Positions 1 to 9,062 of a stretch of 48,321 bases of DNA are shown here, piece after piece. The notes beneath the pieces are model-generated. The model saw only the letters and a program-made list of their open reading frames with translations. It ran no database searches and was not told the DNA's origin. The translations under genes and the position numbers were made by a program. This DNA is from Paenibacillus doosanensis (lineage in GTDB: Bacteria; Bacillota; Bacilli; Paenibacillales; NBRC-103111), in contig NZ_JANYUY010000054.1 in NCBI RefSeq assembly GCF_025060755.1, forward strand, positions 1 through 48,321, in the 5' to 3' direction. The number at the start of each line of letters is the position of its first letter. The first letter of the stretch is position 1.

Positions 1-10
1 TGTCCTCCTT
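1..10 (-). promoter_or_regulatory. Ribosome binding site of a gene lying left of the window
   Basis: On the minus strand the first ten bases read AAGGAGGACA, a near-perfect Shine-Dalgarno sequence. A minus-strand gene therefore probably starts a few bases beyond the left edge. Nothing of its coding region is visible. The stretch from 11 to 95 would be its leader and promoter; I see no convincing -35/-10 pair there. Confidence 0.45.
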
Positions 11-95
11 GATTTGATGTTGCGGTTGGCAGACCGGCTATCATCTTATCATAAAGGTCAAGGGATTTTTACTCATAGCTATAAGCTTTCCTGAA

Positions 96-118
96 CCCCC
101 AGTCGAACTGGGGGTTTT
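96..118 (+). terminator. Short perfect hairpin followed by a T-run
   Basis: CCCCCAGT (96-103) and ACTGGGGG (107-114) form an 8-bp perfect stem with a 3-nt loop, followed by TTTTCT on the plus strand. No plus-strand gene is visible upstream inside the window, so its client is unknown. Confidence 0.5.
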
Positions 119-127
119 CTTAGACAA

Positions 128-165
128 ATAAAAAAGCAGACCACCTTTGGTGATCTGCTTTTTTC
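128..165 (-). terminator. Bidirectional terminator after the transaldolase gene
   Basis: AAAAGCAGA (132-140) and TCTGCTTTT (154-162) enclose a CACC/GGTG extension and a TTT loop, with A/T runs on both sides. It sits about 30 bp after the stop codon of the minus-strand transaldolase gene and would end its transcript. Confidence 0.8.
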
Positions 166-193
166 TATCGTTATGCTGCGTTTATATTCGCAA

Positions 194-859
194 TTATTGG
201 ATGGCTTTCTTCCAGTCTGCGGCGAATTTCTCCATGCCTTGATCCGTCAAAGGATGCTTCGCCAGTTGTTCGATGACTTGGAACGGAACCGTTGCAATAT
301 GCGCTCCTGCCATGGCCACGCGGGTTACGTGATCCGGGTGACGGACGGAAGCTGCGATAATTTGCGAGCTCAGGTTATGCGTACGGAACAGCTCTGCGAT
401 TTTGGATACGAGCAGGACGCCGTCTTCGGAAATATCGTCCAAACGTCCGAGGAACGGAGACACGTAAGTCGCGCCCGCGCGCGCCGCAAGCAAAGCTTGG
501 TTAACGGTAAAGATCAGCGTTACGTTCGTTTTGACGCCTTTTTTCGTCAAATAGCGGCAAGCTTCGAGACCGGCCAGCGTCATAGGAAGCTTGATCGTAA
601 TGTTTTTGTCGCCGCCGTTAATTTTGATCAGCTCTTCGGCTTGCGCGATCATCTCTTCCGCTGTCAATGCGTCCGGAGTGACTTCCGCGGATACGGATTC
701 CACTTCAGGAACGGCCTGCAAAATTTCGGCGATGCGATCTTCGAATTTGACTCCTTCTTTGGCAACGAGGGAAGGGTTCGTGGTCACGCCGGAAAGAACT
801 CCGACCTTATAAGCTTTTTTAATATCCGCGAGATTGGCAGTATCGATAAAAAATTTCAT
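194..859 (-). CDS. tal: Transaldolase, small TalC/Fsa-like type
   Basis: This 221-residue protein is a small-type transaldolase of the TalC/MipB/fructose-6-phosphate aldolase family, acting in the cytosolic non-oxidative pentose phosphate pathway. It starts [10 protein letters not shown], has the TTNPSL loop at residues 26-31, and carries the Schiff-base lysine at about K90 in TIKLPMT. Length is normal for the family (about 215-220). A GGAGGAATGAACC-type leader supports the start. It lies 155 bp downstream of zwf on the same strand, so both branches of the pathway are encoded together. Transaldolase versus fructose-6-phosphate aldolase activity cannot be told apart from sequence alone, although Gram-positive members of this length are usually transaldolases. 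Confidence 0.93.
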   Translation of the reverse strand: MKFFIDTANLADIKKAYKVGVLSGVTTNPSLVAKEGVKFEDRIAEILQAVPEVESVSAEVTPDALTAEEMIAQAEELIKINGGDKNITIKLPMTLAGLEACRYLTKKGVKTNVTLIFTVNQALLAARAGATYVSPFLGRLDDISEDGVLLVSKIAELFRTHNLSSQIIAASVRHPDHVTRVAMAGAHIATVPFQVIEQLAKHPLTDQGMEKFAADWKKAIQ

Positions 860-1014
860 GGTTCATTCCTCCAATTTGTAGTCGTTATATTATTTTAAAT
901 AGCGCCAGCTTCTATTATCCACTTCGCGAACGGACATGGCAAGTTCGTCTTTTTCCGCAAGCTGGAAATTCAGCCGGCTTCTATTCATTATACTAACGGT
1001 TTGTCGCTGCCTGT

Positions 1015-2538
1015 TCAACGGTTCGTCTGAACGGCAAATGGCTTGCCCTGTTCTTCCGCTACCGGTTCATCCTTGGCGTCAAACCACCAATGATACCCGT
1101 CCTGAGCCAATAGCGCATCGGACTCGGCCGGTCCGTAGGTGCCCGCCGGATAAAGTCGCAGCGGAACCAAATTTTCTTCAAATGCTTGCAAAATAGGCTC
1201 AACCCACTGCCAGGACAATTCCACTTCATCCCAATGCGCAAAGAACGTCGGATTGCCGAGCCAAGCGTCATGCAGCAAGTTCTCATAGGCCTCAGGCAAA
1301 TCTTCGCGGCTCGAATGAAAATCGAGACGAATCGGTTTGAACTCTCCTTCACGCTGCGGGTCTCTCGTATTCAATTGCAATGTAATTCCTTCGTCGGGGC
1401 TCATTTCGAATACGAGAAGATTCGGCGCCGGATTATCTTCATGGGCTGCTGCGCGCTGCTCCAGCGGCGCTTTGAATTCGACGACAATGCGCGTCGATTT
1501 CTCTTTCATCCTTTTTCCTGTCCGGATATAGAAGGGAACTCCTCTCCAGAACGGTGCGTCGATCTGCAGCTTCGCCGCGATAAACGTATCGTTCACAGAC
1601 AATGCGTCGATCCCCGGCTCGGAAGTATACCCGGGTACGGAGCTTCCCAGCACGGTGCCAGCCGCGTACTGCCCGCGAATCACATGGCCGCTCACCTCAT
1701 GCTTGCTCATAGGCACAAGAGCTTCCATGACTCTCTTCTTCTTCAGCCGCACCTCTTCGGAGGTGCCGTTCTTCGGCAGATGAATCGCCAGCATCATCAG
1801 CAATTGCAGCATATGGTTCTGGAACATGTCTCTTACGGCGCCCGCGCGGTCATAATACGCGGCTCTCTCTTCCACGCCGACGGTTTCATTGGCCGTAATC
1901 TGCACGTTGGCGATATAGCGGCTCGTCCACAAGGCGTCGAGCACCGGATTGTTTTGCTGCAGCACGCCCAGCTTTTGAACCATCGGCTTGCCGAGATAAT
2001 GATCGATGCGGAAAATTTCATCCTCGGAGAAAGCTTCGCTCAGCTGCCGGTTCAACTCCCGTGCGGATTGCAAGTTATGCCCGAAAGGCTTCTCGATCAA
2101 CAGCCGCTTCCAGCCGGCCGCCGAGCCAAGACCGCTTTCTTTAATATTGGCAGCAATCGCGGCAAAAAATTCAGGAGCCACCGATAAATAGAACATCCGG
2201 TTCGGCTGGACGGCAAGCTCTTGCTCCCGCTGTTCAATCCGCTGCAGCAGCTTCGCGTAATCTTCTTTGCGCCCTACATCCAGCACGTTGTAGCGGAATG
2301 CGCTCAAGAAGCTGTTCAGCAATTCGGGATCGTTCGCTTCCCGCCTGGAAAACCGGGCGACCGATTGCGCAACGCTATCCTGAAACGCTTCATCCGACAG
2401 GCTTCTTCTTCCCAGACCGATGATGTGAAATGCTTGCGGCAGCTTCTGCTCGACGAACAAATTATATAAAGCAGGGTAAATTTTCCTCTTGGCCAAATCC
2501 CCTGTCGCCCCAAACAAAACAATTGTTGCAGTCTCCAT
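1015..2538 (-). CDS. zwf: Glucose-6-phosphate 1-dehydrogenase
   Basis: It catalyses the first, NADP-reducing step of the oxidative pentose phosphate pathway. The 507-residue protein has the N-terminal Rossmann fingerprint GATGDLAKRK at residues 10-19, EKPFG at 149-153 and the substrate-binding signature RIDHYLGK at 177-184, whose histidine and lysine are family hallmarks. Length is typical. The start is supported by GGAAGGAGAG about 6 nt upstream. It is divergent from the LysR gene at 2672 and is followed by tal after 155 bp. Nothing looks damaged. Confidence 0.97.
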   Translation of the reverse strand: METATIVLFGATGDLAKRKIYPALYNLFVEQKLPQAFHIIGLGRRSLSDEAFQDSVAQSVARFSRREANDPELLNSFLSAFRYNVLDVGRKEDYAKLLQRIEQREQELAVQPNRMFYLSVAPEFFAAIAANIKESGLGSAAGWKRLLIEKPFGHNLQSARELNRQLSEAFSEDEIFRIDHYLGKPMVQKLGVLQQNNPVLDALWTSRYIANVQITANETVGVEERAAYYDRAGAVRDMFQNHMLQLLMMLAIHLPKNGTSEEVRLKKKRVMEALVPMSKHEVSGHVIRGQYAAGTVLGSSVPGYTSEPGIDALSVNDTFIAAKLQIDAPFWRGVPFYIRTGKRMKEKSTRIVVEFKAPLEQRAAAHEDNPAPNLLVFEMSPDEGITLQLNTRDPQREGEFKPIRLDFHSSREDLPEAYENLLHDAWLGNPTFFAHWDEVELSWQWVEPILQAFEENLVPLRLYPAGTYGPAESDALLAQDGYHWWFDAKDEPVAEEQGKPFAVQTNR

Positions 2539-2671
2539 GTTCTTCTCTCCTTCCGGCCCGATAAGACACCCTGATCGGCAAACACTGGTTTCTTTTTCTT
2601 CATTCCACTATAATACAAATCACAGTCATACAAGTAATTAATATATTTCAGAGGAGATATAGACGGTATCT

Positions 2672-3547
2672 ATGATCAATTACGAACTGTACAAAGTGTT
2701 CTACTGGGCGGCCAAAACGGGCAGCTTGACGCAGGCGGCCAAAGCGCTGTTTCTGACGCAGCCGAGCGTCAGCCACGCCATCAAGCAGCTGGAAGACAGC
2801 TTCGGCGTCACCTTGTTTTACCGGAATTCCAAAGGCGTCGCATTGACCCATGAAGGCGCGGTTCTGTATTCATATATCGAGCAATCGCAGATTTTAATTT
2901 CGCTGGCGGAGAAGAAGATGGCCGAACTGAAAAATCTGGATAGCGGAGAGCTGAAAATCGGCGGCAGCGATTCGCTGTTTAAGCATTACTTGCTGCCCTT
3001 CTTGGAAGATTTTCATCGGCAGCATCCCGGAATCACCCTCTCCCTCATTCACGGGACGACTCCGGAAGTCATTACTTTCTTGAAGGAAGGACGGATTGAC
3101 CTTGGCGTCGTCCGTATGCCGATCGTCGATCCTCAGCTGGAAGTCAGAGAAGGCATCCAGCTGCAGGACTGCTTTGTAGCGGGGGCGCATTACGCCGAGC
3201 TGAAAAATAAGACGATGTCGTTCAATATGCTGCTGCAGTATCCCATCATTTTATTTTCCCGGAACAGCCGGGCGCGAATGGCCGTTACGGAGCTGTTTCA
3301 CGATTACGGCTACGAGCTGAAGCCGGAGATTGAAGTCGGCAGCGTGGACCTGCTTATCGAGCTTGCGCGCAAAGGGCTCGGCATCTCTTATGTGACCAGG
3401 GAATTCGTCTCCAAAGAGCTGGAAGAGGGCTCTTTGTTTGAAATCCGGCTGGACGTGCAGCTGCCGCCGTCTCAAGTCGGCATTATGATTATGCGCAATA
3501 TGCCGCTCTCCAGCGCGGCGAAGACGTTTATCGAACGGGTCCGTTAG
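2672..3547 (+). CDS. LysR-family transcriptional regulator
   Basis: A 291-residue LysR-type regulator. Residues 1-60 form the winged helix-turn-helix (KTGSLTQAAKALFLTQPSV, followed by the recognition region SHAIKQLE), and about 90-290 form the periplasmic-binding-like effector domain. It is transcribed away from zwf with 133 bp between the start codons. LysR regulators often act on the divergent gene, so zwf is a candidate target, but the effector is unknown. A GAGGAG sits about 15 nt before the ATG, a longer spacing than its neighbours show. TATAAT at 2609-2614 could be a -10 box, but no good -35 partner is visible. Confidence 0.9.
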   Translation: MINYELYKVFYWAAKTGSLTQAAKALFLTQPSVSHAIKQLEDSFGVTLFYRNSKGVALTHEGAVLYSYIEQSQILISLAEKKMAELKNLDSGELKIGGSDSLFKHYLLPFLEDFHRQHPGITLSLIHGTTPEVITFLKEGRIDLGVVRMPIVDPQLEVREGIQLQDCFVAGAHYAELKNKTMSFNMLLQYPIILFSRNSRARMAVTELFHDYGYELKPEIEVGSVDLLIELARKGLGISYVTREFVSKELEEGSLFEIRLDVQLPPSQVGIMIMRNMPLSSAAKTFIERVR

Positions 3548-3553
3548 AAAACG

Positions 3554-5047
3554 TCAGTCTTGGGAATTCGCTTCTCCTCCGGGCAGAAGACACAGCAGTC
3601 CGAACGCGGCGAACGCAAGCCCTCCGGTCAACGTTAAGGATGCGGAAAATGCCCGCACATAATCGTTTGCCGCGGCTTCGGCAAGCGGATGCCCTAACGA
3701 TGCGGTGAACAAAATGCCGGTCAGCGCTACGCCTAGCGAATTGGATAAATACAGGAAGGTCGTGAACAAGCCGGAACCGGTCCCCGCCTCCTCCGGCGTA
3801 ACCGTACTGAGAACGACGTTCGCAAGCGGCGTCGTTACCATGCCGAGACCGCAGCCGTATACAAGCAAAATCAACACCGCTCGCGCATTCAGCAGCTGTC
3901 CCGAATCGCAATGCAGCGACGCGATCAGCAGGAAGGTGCTGCCTCCCATGACCAGAGCGCCCGCTTTCAGCCCGGTTATTCCCCAGCGGGATACGATACG
4001 GGAAGATAGCAAAGAAGTCAGGAAGAAGCCGCAGCCCAGCGGCAAAAAGACGAAGCTCGTAAGCTGCATGCTGTAGTGGAGGCCGAATTGCAAGTAGTAG
4101 CTGAGAATAAAAAAGAACGAAAACATACTAAAATATACGGTGATTACAGTCAATATACCGATGCGAAACGTGCGCCGCAGAAAGATCGAAAGATCGATCA
4201 GCGGCACCGACGGGCCGCCGCGCTTGCGGATTTGGACGGCGATAAAAGCAAGCAGCAGCAGGACCGACGCCGCGAGGCAGCCCCCCGTCCAAAGCGGCCA
4301 GCCCCGCTTCTGTCCTTCGGACAGAGGATAGATCAGCAGAAACAACCCGACCGTCAGCAGCAGGGTGCCCGTCCAATCAATGCTTTGTCCCCTTCCCCGC
4401 CGCCGGATCATTCCGGCTTCGGGCAGGAACGGCAGCAGCAGCAGGACGGCGCCTCCGAAGGGAACGTTGAAATAAAATACCGTCCGCCAGCCGAGACCGA
4501 ACGGATTCCAGTGTACAAGAATACCTCCGAGAATGAGGCCGAATGCGAAGCCGAGCCCGATGAGCGCTCCGTATATCGCGAACACCAGGCCCTTCTCCCG
4601 CGGCAAAAATCCGACCTGCATCAAAGACAGCACCTGCGGCTGGATGCAGGCGGCGGCTATGCCCTGCACAATACGCAGCGCGATTAGAAGCGCCGGATCG
4701 GAAGCCATTCCGCCCAATGCCGCCATAAGCGTAAAGCCGCTCACCCCGATGAGCAGCATTCTTTTTTTGCCGTACAAGTCTCCGAGCTTTCCGCTGACGA
4801 TTAACGCCACTGCCAAGCTAAGCGAAAACCCGCTCACCATCAGCTGCGCTTCGGAGAAGCTTGCTTGCAGGCTGCTCTGAATGGAAGGAAGCGCAACCTG
4901 GATCATGTACGTATTCAAGGATATGAGCAAAACGGGGAGCAGAAAGACCGCCAGCGCATACCAGCGGCGCGGGTCCGCCTGCCGTTCCTGAATCGCTTCG
5001 TCTGCCGTTGCCGCCGCAGCAGCGGTTTGAGTCGTATGACGCGACAT
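3554..5047 (-). CDS. DHA2-type MFS exporter, probably Fur-regulated
   Basis: A 497-residue major facilitator with about 14 hydrophobic segments, as in the EmrB/QacA (DHA2) drug:proton antiporter group. Motif A reads GKLGDLYGKKRML at residues 86-98. The N-terminal 30 residues are hydrophilic and alanine-rich. The gene converges on the LysR gene with only 6 bp between the stops. A near-consensus Fur box lies about 74 bp upstream of the start (5121-5137), and a PchR-like AraC regulator lies just upstream on the same strand. Together these suggest iron-repressed export of a siderophore or its precursor rather than general drug efflux. No siderophore biosynthesis gene is in the window, so this is inference. 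Confidence 0.88.
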   Translation of the reverse strand: MSRHTTQTAAAAATADEAIQERQADPRRWYALAVFLLPVLLISLNTYMIQVALPSIQSSLQASFSEAQLMVSGFSLSLAVALIVSGKLGDLYGKKRMLLIGVSGFTLMAALGGMASDPALLIALRIVQGIAAACIQPQVLSLMQVGFLPREKGLVFAIYGALIGLGFAFGLILGGILVHWNPFGLGWRTVFYFNVPFGGAVLLLLPFLPEAGMIRRRGRGQSIDWTGTLLLTVGLFLLIYPLSEGQKRGWPLWTGGCLAASVLLLLAFIAVQIRKRGGPSVPLIDLSIFLRRTFRIGILTVITVYFSMFSFFFILSYYLQFGLHYSMQLTSFVFLPLGCGFFLTSLLSSRIVSRWGITGLKAGALVMGGSTFLLIASLHCDSGQLLNARAVLILLVYGCGLGMVTTPLANVVLSTVTPEEAGTGSGLFTTFLYLSNSLGVALTGILFTASLGHPLAEAAANDYVRAFSASLTLTGGLAFAAFGLLCLLPGGEANSQD

Positions 5048-5120
5048 CCCGGTTCCTCCTTTTTCGCCAAATTAGATCTCTCCCCGCTAACCCGAAGAGC
5101 CGCTTGGATCGAATGATCTT

Positions 5121-5137
5121 ATGATAACGATTATCAT
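5121..5137 (-). promoter_or_regulatory. Fur box upstream of the MFS exporter
   Basis: ATGATAACGATTATCAT is an inverted repeat, ATGATAA-3-TTATCAT. Read as the Bacillus 7-1-7 Fur site it matches TGATAATnATTATCA at 13 of the 14 defined positions. It lies between the AraC terminator and the exporter start, where iron-bound Fur would block transcription. Confidence 0.75.
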
Positions 5138-5205
5138 TTACATCGAAAATTTTCTCTACCTGGAGAGGGAGGTTCTTGCCCTGTTAAGGGAGCCGGGGCC
5201 GCACC

Positions 5206-5268
5206 AAAAAACCTCAGAGCTGCAGATGCTGCGATTCCAACCGGAACCCATCCTTCTGCTTTCTGAGG
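5206..5268 (-). terminator. Terminator of the AraC gene at 5332-6357
   Basis: On the minus strand CCTCAGA plus GCAGA pair with TCTGC plus TCTGAGG across a long loop, followed by GGTTTTTT (A-run at 5206-5211 on the plus strand). It separates the regulator's transcript from the exporter promoter. Confidence 0.65.
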
Positions 5269-5331
5269 TTTCATGCGCTGCTTTGCCGCAGCGGAGCATT
5301 TCGCATACTTCCGCCGCCTTATCATAAGCTT

Positions 5332-6357
5332 CTACTGCCGCTGCCGATCGCTGTCCATCCTGCGCTCCGCCAGCTCCTGCCGCCGGATGCGCTGAAGATA
5401 GTCGCTCGGATTGCAGCCGTAATGCTTGCGGAAATTGGCCGTGAAATTGCTGGCGTTGCTGTATCCGACCGACACTGCCGTCTCGCCTATGTTCAGCTGC
5501 TCCACTTCCAAATACCAGAGCGCCTTTTCCATCCGTTTCTGACGGACCAGCTCGAAGATCGTCATGCCGGACCATTCGCGAAACGCCTTTTTCAGCTTGA
5601 ATTCGTTCATCCCTACCTGCCTGGCCAGCTCACGGATCGTCGGAGGCTGCTCATAGTGACGCTCGACGAGCAGCTCAACCTGCTTCAGCTTCTCCAAATC
5701 CTCTTTCTTCAGCACGATCCCGCCGCTTGAAGAATCGCCGCAATCGGCCTCGCCGAACAAGGCGATCCATTCGAGCGCCTTGCTCTCCAGATAGAGCCGT
5801 TTCATCGCTCCCTTATAGGTGCAATGGATCATATCGGAGACGCATTTGCGAATGGCCGGCGTATCCGGGTACCGGTCGATGCCGCCCCGGTGACGGCTCA
5901 GCCACGACTCCATCTGCCGCCGCTCCGCAGCATCGCCGGCGTAATGCAGCAGCTCGCTCGGGGTCAGCCTTACTTCCAGCAATTGATGGGGGATGCCCGC
6001 TTTTTTCTCCTCGTAGACAAGAACATCTTCAAGAAAAAGCACGCTGCCGGTTTCATGCCCCGTATACGCCCGCTTGCCGTCCCATTCGCTGTAGATTTCA
6101 CCGCTCAGGCAATAGCTGATCTCGAACAATTGACAAGCTTCTTGAATATGAAGCCGTATATTTTGCTCAAATACCGCATCGGTATACATAATTTCCATGC
6201 CCGGACGAATGAGCGTCCGCGTCACGCTCCCCGTGCCGATACGGGAAGGGATGTCGAGCCGCTGCTCCCATGCGTGGCGCTGCTGCCGTACGCTGCCATC
6301 CATCAAGCCTGCCAATTGATCAAACAGATCATGCACTTGCGTTATATGAAACGTCAT
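5332..6357 (-). CDS. AraC-family regulator, PchR-like
   Basis: A 341-residue regulator with an N-terminal sensing region and a C-terminal double helix-turn-helix at about residues 225-330 (IRELARQVGMNEFKLKKAF, then a second helix pair ending SNASNFTANFRKHYG and NPSDYLQ). The MNEFKLKKAFRE...GMTIFELVRQKRME pattern resembles PchR/YbtA-type regulators, which sense ferric siderophores. Its neighbour on the same strand is a Fur-boxed exporter, which fits a siderophore-responsive activator. The ATG has only a weak Shine-Dalgarno, so the exact start is uncertain. Confidence 0.85.
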   Translation of the reverse strand: MTFHITQVHDLFDQLAGLMDGSVRQQRHAWEQRLDIPSRIGTGSVTRTLIRPGMEIMYTDAVFEQNIRLHIQEACQLFEISYCLSGEIYSEWDGKRAYTGHETGSVLFLEDVLVYEEKKAGIPHQLLEVRLTPSELLHYAGDAAERRQMESWLSRHRGGIDRYPDTPAIRKCVSDMIHCTYKGAMKRLYLESKALEWIALFGEADCGDSSSGGIVLKKEDLEKLKQVELLVERHYEQPPTIRELARQVGMNEFKLKKAFREWSGMTIFELVRQKRMEKALWYLEVEQLNIGETAVSVGYSNASNFTANFRKHYGCNPSDYLQRIRRQELAERRMDSDRQRQ

Positions 6358-6474
6358 CGTCCCGTCACCCGCTTCGCCTCTCGTATATACGATGCATTGT
6401 ACTCCATCCCGGGGTACGCTACAACCCTCAAAGCATTGGCAAACGCATGAGACGAAGAACGGCCGGCGTTCCGC

Positions 6475-6927
6475 TTACAAGTCTTGAGACAGACGGACCA
6501 TATCGACGACCTGAATCCCGTTCTCGAAAATTTCTTCGTCATAATGACGCAAGAAAAAATCTCTATCGATTCCCGTCATCCGGAACCCGCACTTCTGGTA
6601 AAGCGCCAGCTGCCCGATACTTGAATTGCCGGTCCCGACCTCGATCGTTTTATAGCCTTGGCTGCGGGCTTGCTCGACGGCATGCTGCACGAGCTTCTTG
6701 CCGATGCCCCGGCCTTGGCAGCTCTCGTCGACGGCGACGTTGACCAGCTCGGCCGTATCCGGCCTTGTCGCGATCAGCACATAAACGCCGATTGTCCCCG
6801 ATTCGTTCTCGGCAGCGAAGACTTGCCCTCTCGTCGTATACTCCTCAACCAGCCGCGTCGAAGGATCGGCTAACAATAGTAAATCCATCGGCAATTGTTC
6901 TGCCGCTTCCAGCTTTCTAATCTGCAT
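6475..6927 (-). CDS. GNAT-family N-acetyltransferase
   Basis: A small acetyl-CoA-dependent N-acyltransferase of 150 residues. The acetyl-CoA pyrophosphate loop (motif A) reads QGRGIGKK at about residues 71-78, preceded by the VNVAVDES strand, and the C-terminal YQKCGFR motif B is present. I chose the ATG at 6927 (MQIRKLE) because AGGAG lies 8 nt before it; an upstream ATG in the same frame would place the Shine-Dalgarno inside the gene. The substrate cannot be inferred. It stands alone, 117 bp upstream of the AraC gene on the same strand. Confidence 0.88.
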   Translation of the reverse strand: MQIRKLEAAEQLPMDLLLLADPSTRLVEEYTTRGQVFAAENESGTIGVYVLIATRPDTAELVNVAVDESCQGRGIGKKLVQHAVEQARSQGYKTIEVGTGNSSIGQLALYQKCGFRMTGIDRDFFLRHYDEEIFENGIQVVDMVRLSQDL

Positions 6928-7020
6928 ATCCATCACTCCTAGCATCTCGCGTTACAAAGACTCTGAAATCGAGTCTATAACCCATCATACTAAAAAAAGG
7001 AAACTGCAGCCACGACAGAA

Positions 7021-7051
7021 ACCGGAAAACCGCCTTAAGGCCATTTTCCGG
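7021..7051 (-). terminator. Perfect hairpin after the fucosidase gene
   Basis: ACCGGAAAA and TTTTCCGGT flank the inner palindrome GCCTTAAGGC, forming a long stem about 70 bp after the fucosidase stop. On the minus strand only TTTCTGT follows, so the U-tract is weak. Confidence 0.5.
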
Positions 7052-7122
7052 TCCATATCTTCGCTATATTCAGATCGCCGGGATTGCGAAGCGCTAGCTC
7101 CTGCCCGGGTTTGCCGTTTGCA

Positions 7123-8922
7123 TTAAGTCAAATCGCCAAGTGAGCGAAACTGAATCTCCTTCAGATTCATCAGCGTCTCTCCGGCAATGGATTCGGCACG
7201 AACCGTCAGCGTGTACTCGCCCGGCTGCTCCAGCCGCGCGATGCCGACGATGTCCCAGGCAAATTCGTAGCCGTCGCCCTTCGGCTTCACGCTGCCGCGC
7301 CATTGCTGCCCCGCGGTTTCTACGACGAACTCGCCTCCCGCGGCGCCTTCCTGAGCGCCGTATACGATCTTCACTTCATAGCTGCCGGGCTCCGCAGCCC
7401 GGTACGTCCAGCGGATGCAATCCTCCTTGCGGCTCCAGCCTGTCACGGTATCGCGGCCCGCTTTGCCCGTGTCATAATGCAGTTTCTCGCCGTCGATGTC
7501 GCCGTCGAAAGCGCCGAACACGTTCAAATGATCGGCCCGGTGCAGCAGCTTGAGCGGATTGGCGTCGACGGCGCCCTCGATCTCGGCGACGATCACGGTG
7601 GCTGCAGGGTCCAGCGGCGCGGACGGCACGGACAGCTCCACATCGTCCGCATTTAGCCTGCGGATGGCAAGCCTGGCCTGCTCCGGATCGGCGAGCAAAT
7701 AAGCCTTCGCGATCCGGTTGCGCAGTCCGCCGACAACGAGTTTCCCGCTCCGCGGCCAATCGAATACGTGCAGATACAGCTTCTGCCCCTTCATCGTGCA
7801 GCGGCCCCATTGCGGCTTGCCGATCGGGCTGCCTGTCGTTGCGTAGACGCTCTCGCCGTTGACGCTCATCCACCGGCCGACGCCTTGCAGGATATCCAGT
7901 GACTTCTCGTCAAATTCGCCTTCGGGGGTCGGCCCCACATTCAGCAAATAATTGCCGTTCAGGCTGAATACGTCGATCATATTGCGCAGAATGCTTGTGA
8001 CCGATTTCCAGTTATGATCGGTCTTCTTGTAGCCCCATGAGTTGTTCATCGTATGAATCGATTCCCAGTCCTTGCGGTTAATCCGGATATGCAGCTGGTT
8101 ATCGCCCGAATTGCCGTAATCGCCGAAGCCGTCCCTTCTTACGCGGCGGTTGACCAAGCAATTCGGCTGCAGGCTGCGCACATAGTCGACGAAACGCTGC
8201 CCCTGCTCGTCCGTCACTTTATGGCCGCAATCGAACCAGATGACGGCCACTTCGCCGTATTGGGTCAGCAGCTCCTTCAGCTGCGGAAACGCTTTTTCGT
8301 TCAAATAACGCTCGTAGCGCGTCCGTTTGTCCTCGTCGTCCACCCACGACTCCAGCGGGTCCCAAGCGCCGATATTGTTCGGATAATCATGCGTGTTGCC
8401 CTGCGAATCGGGATGATGCCAATCCATCGAATGCGAGTAATAGAAGCACAGCTTCACGCCATGCTTATGACAGGCGTCCGCCAGATCTTTCATCGGATCG
8501 CGCGCGTACGGCGTACGCTTCACGATATTGAAATCCGACACTTTAGAGTCGTACAAGGCGAATCCGTCATGATGCTTAGCCGTAATGACCAAATATTTCA
8601 TACCGGCGGCTTTGGCCGCCTTCACCCACTCTTCCGCGTTATAGCGGACCGGATTGAATTCCCCGGCGATTTGCTCATACTCCCGGACCGGAATTTGTCC
8701 TCTGAGCATAATATGCTCGCCGTAGGCGCCGGGAACCTCCTTGCCCTTCCATACGCCTCCGAGCAGCGAGTACAGTCCCCAGTGAATAAACATCCCGAAC
8801 CGCGCTTCCCGCCACCAAGCCAATCTGCGGTCTTGAACCTCTTCCGTATATTCCACTAGAGCCGCAGGCTGCTGCTCCGCTTCCGCCTCCGCATTGTCCA
8901 TGTACATATCCCTTTGCGTCAT
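7123..8922 (-). CDS. Alpha-L-fucosidase, glycoside hydrolase family 29
   Basis: A retaining exo-glycosidase releasing alpha-L-fucose. The 599-residue protein has the family motifs FGMFIHWGLYS (42-52) and KHHDGFALYDS (116-126), and the likely catalytic nucleophile D231 in AVIWFDCGH. The GH29 barrel (about 30-360) is followed by a beta-rich region and, from about 470, a domain that looks carbohydrate-binding. No signal peptide is visible, so the enzyme is probably intracellular and acts on imported oligosaccharides. The start at 8922 has GGAGGGG about 5 nt upstream; a longer frame extends to 9072 but would run into the divergent AraC gene. That AraC gene is the obvious candidate regulator. Confidence 0.93.
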   Translation of the reverse strand: MTQRDMYMDNAEAEAEQQPAALVEYTEEVQDRRLAWWREARFGMFIHWGLYSLLGGVWKGKEVPGAYGEHIMLRGQIPVREYEQIAGEFNPVRYNAEEWVKAAKAAGMKYLVITAKHHDGFALYDSKVSDFNIVKRTPYARDPMKDLADACHKHGVKLCFYYSHSMDWHHPDSQGNTHDYPNNIGAWDPLESWVDDEDKRTRYERYLNEKAFPQLKELLTQYGEVAVIWFDCGHKVTDEQGQRFVDYVRSLQPNCLVNRRVRRDGFGDYGNSGDNQLHIRINRKDWESIHTMNNSWGYKKTDHNWKSVTSILRNMIDVFSLNGNYLLNVGPTPEGEFDEKSLDILQGVGRWMSVNGESVYATTGSPIGKPQWGRCTMKGQKLYLHVFDWPRSGKLVVGGLRNRIAKAYLLADPEQARLAIRRLNADDVELSVPSAPLDPAATVIVAEIEGAVDANPLKLLHRADHLNVFGAFDGDIDGEKLHYDTGKAGRDTVTGWSRKEDCIRWTYRAAEPGSYEVKIVYGAQEGAAGGEFVVETAGQQWRGSVKPKGDGYEFAWDIVGIARLEQPGEYTLTVRAESIAGETLMNLKEIQFRSLGDLT

Positions 8923-9062
8923 CCGCTTCCCCTCCGTCGTCTTGATCTCACTTCTATTGTACGACGGGTATGATATAATCCATATGGATGCGGTTAACCG
9001 GAATTTGTACCAAACTAACCTAATGATGCCGGGCGGCAGAACGATATAAGGTGGATGAACGT

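Noticed and set aside
2586-2614. Sigma-A promoter of the LysR gene
   Set aside because: TATAAT is present, but the hexamer at the right -35 distance (TGGTTT) is poor, so I did not list it as a feature.
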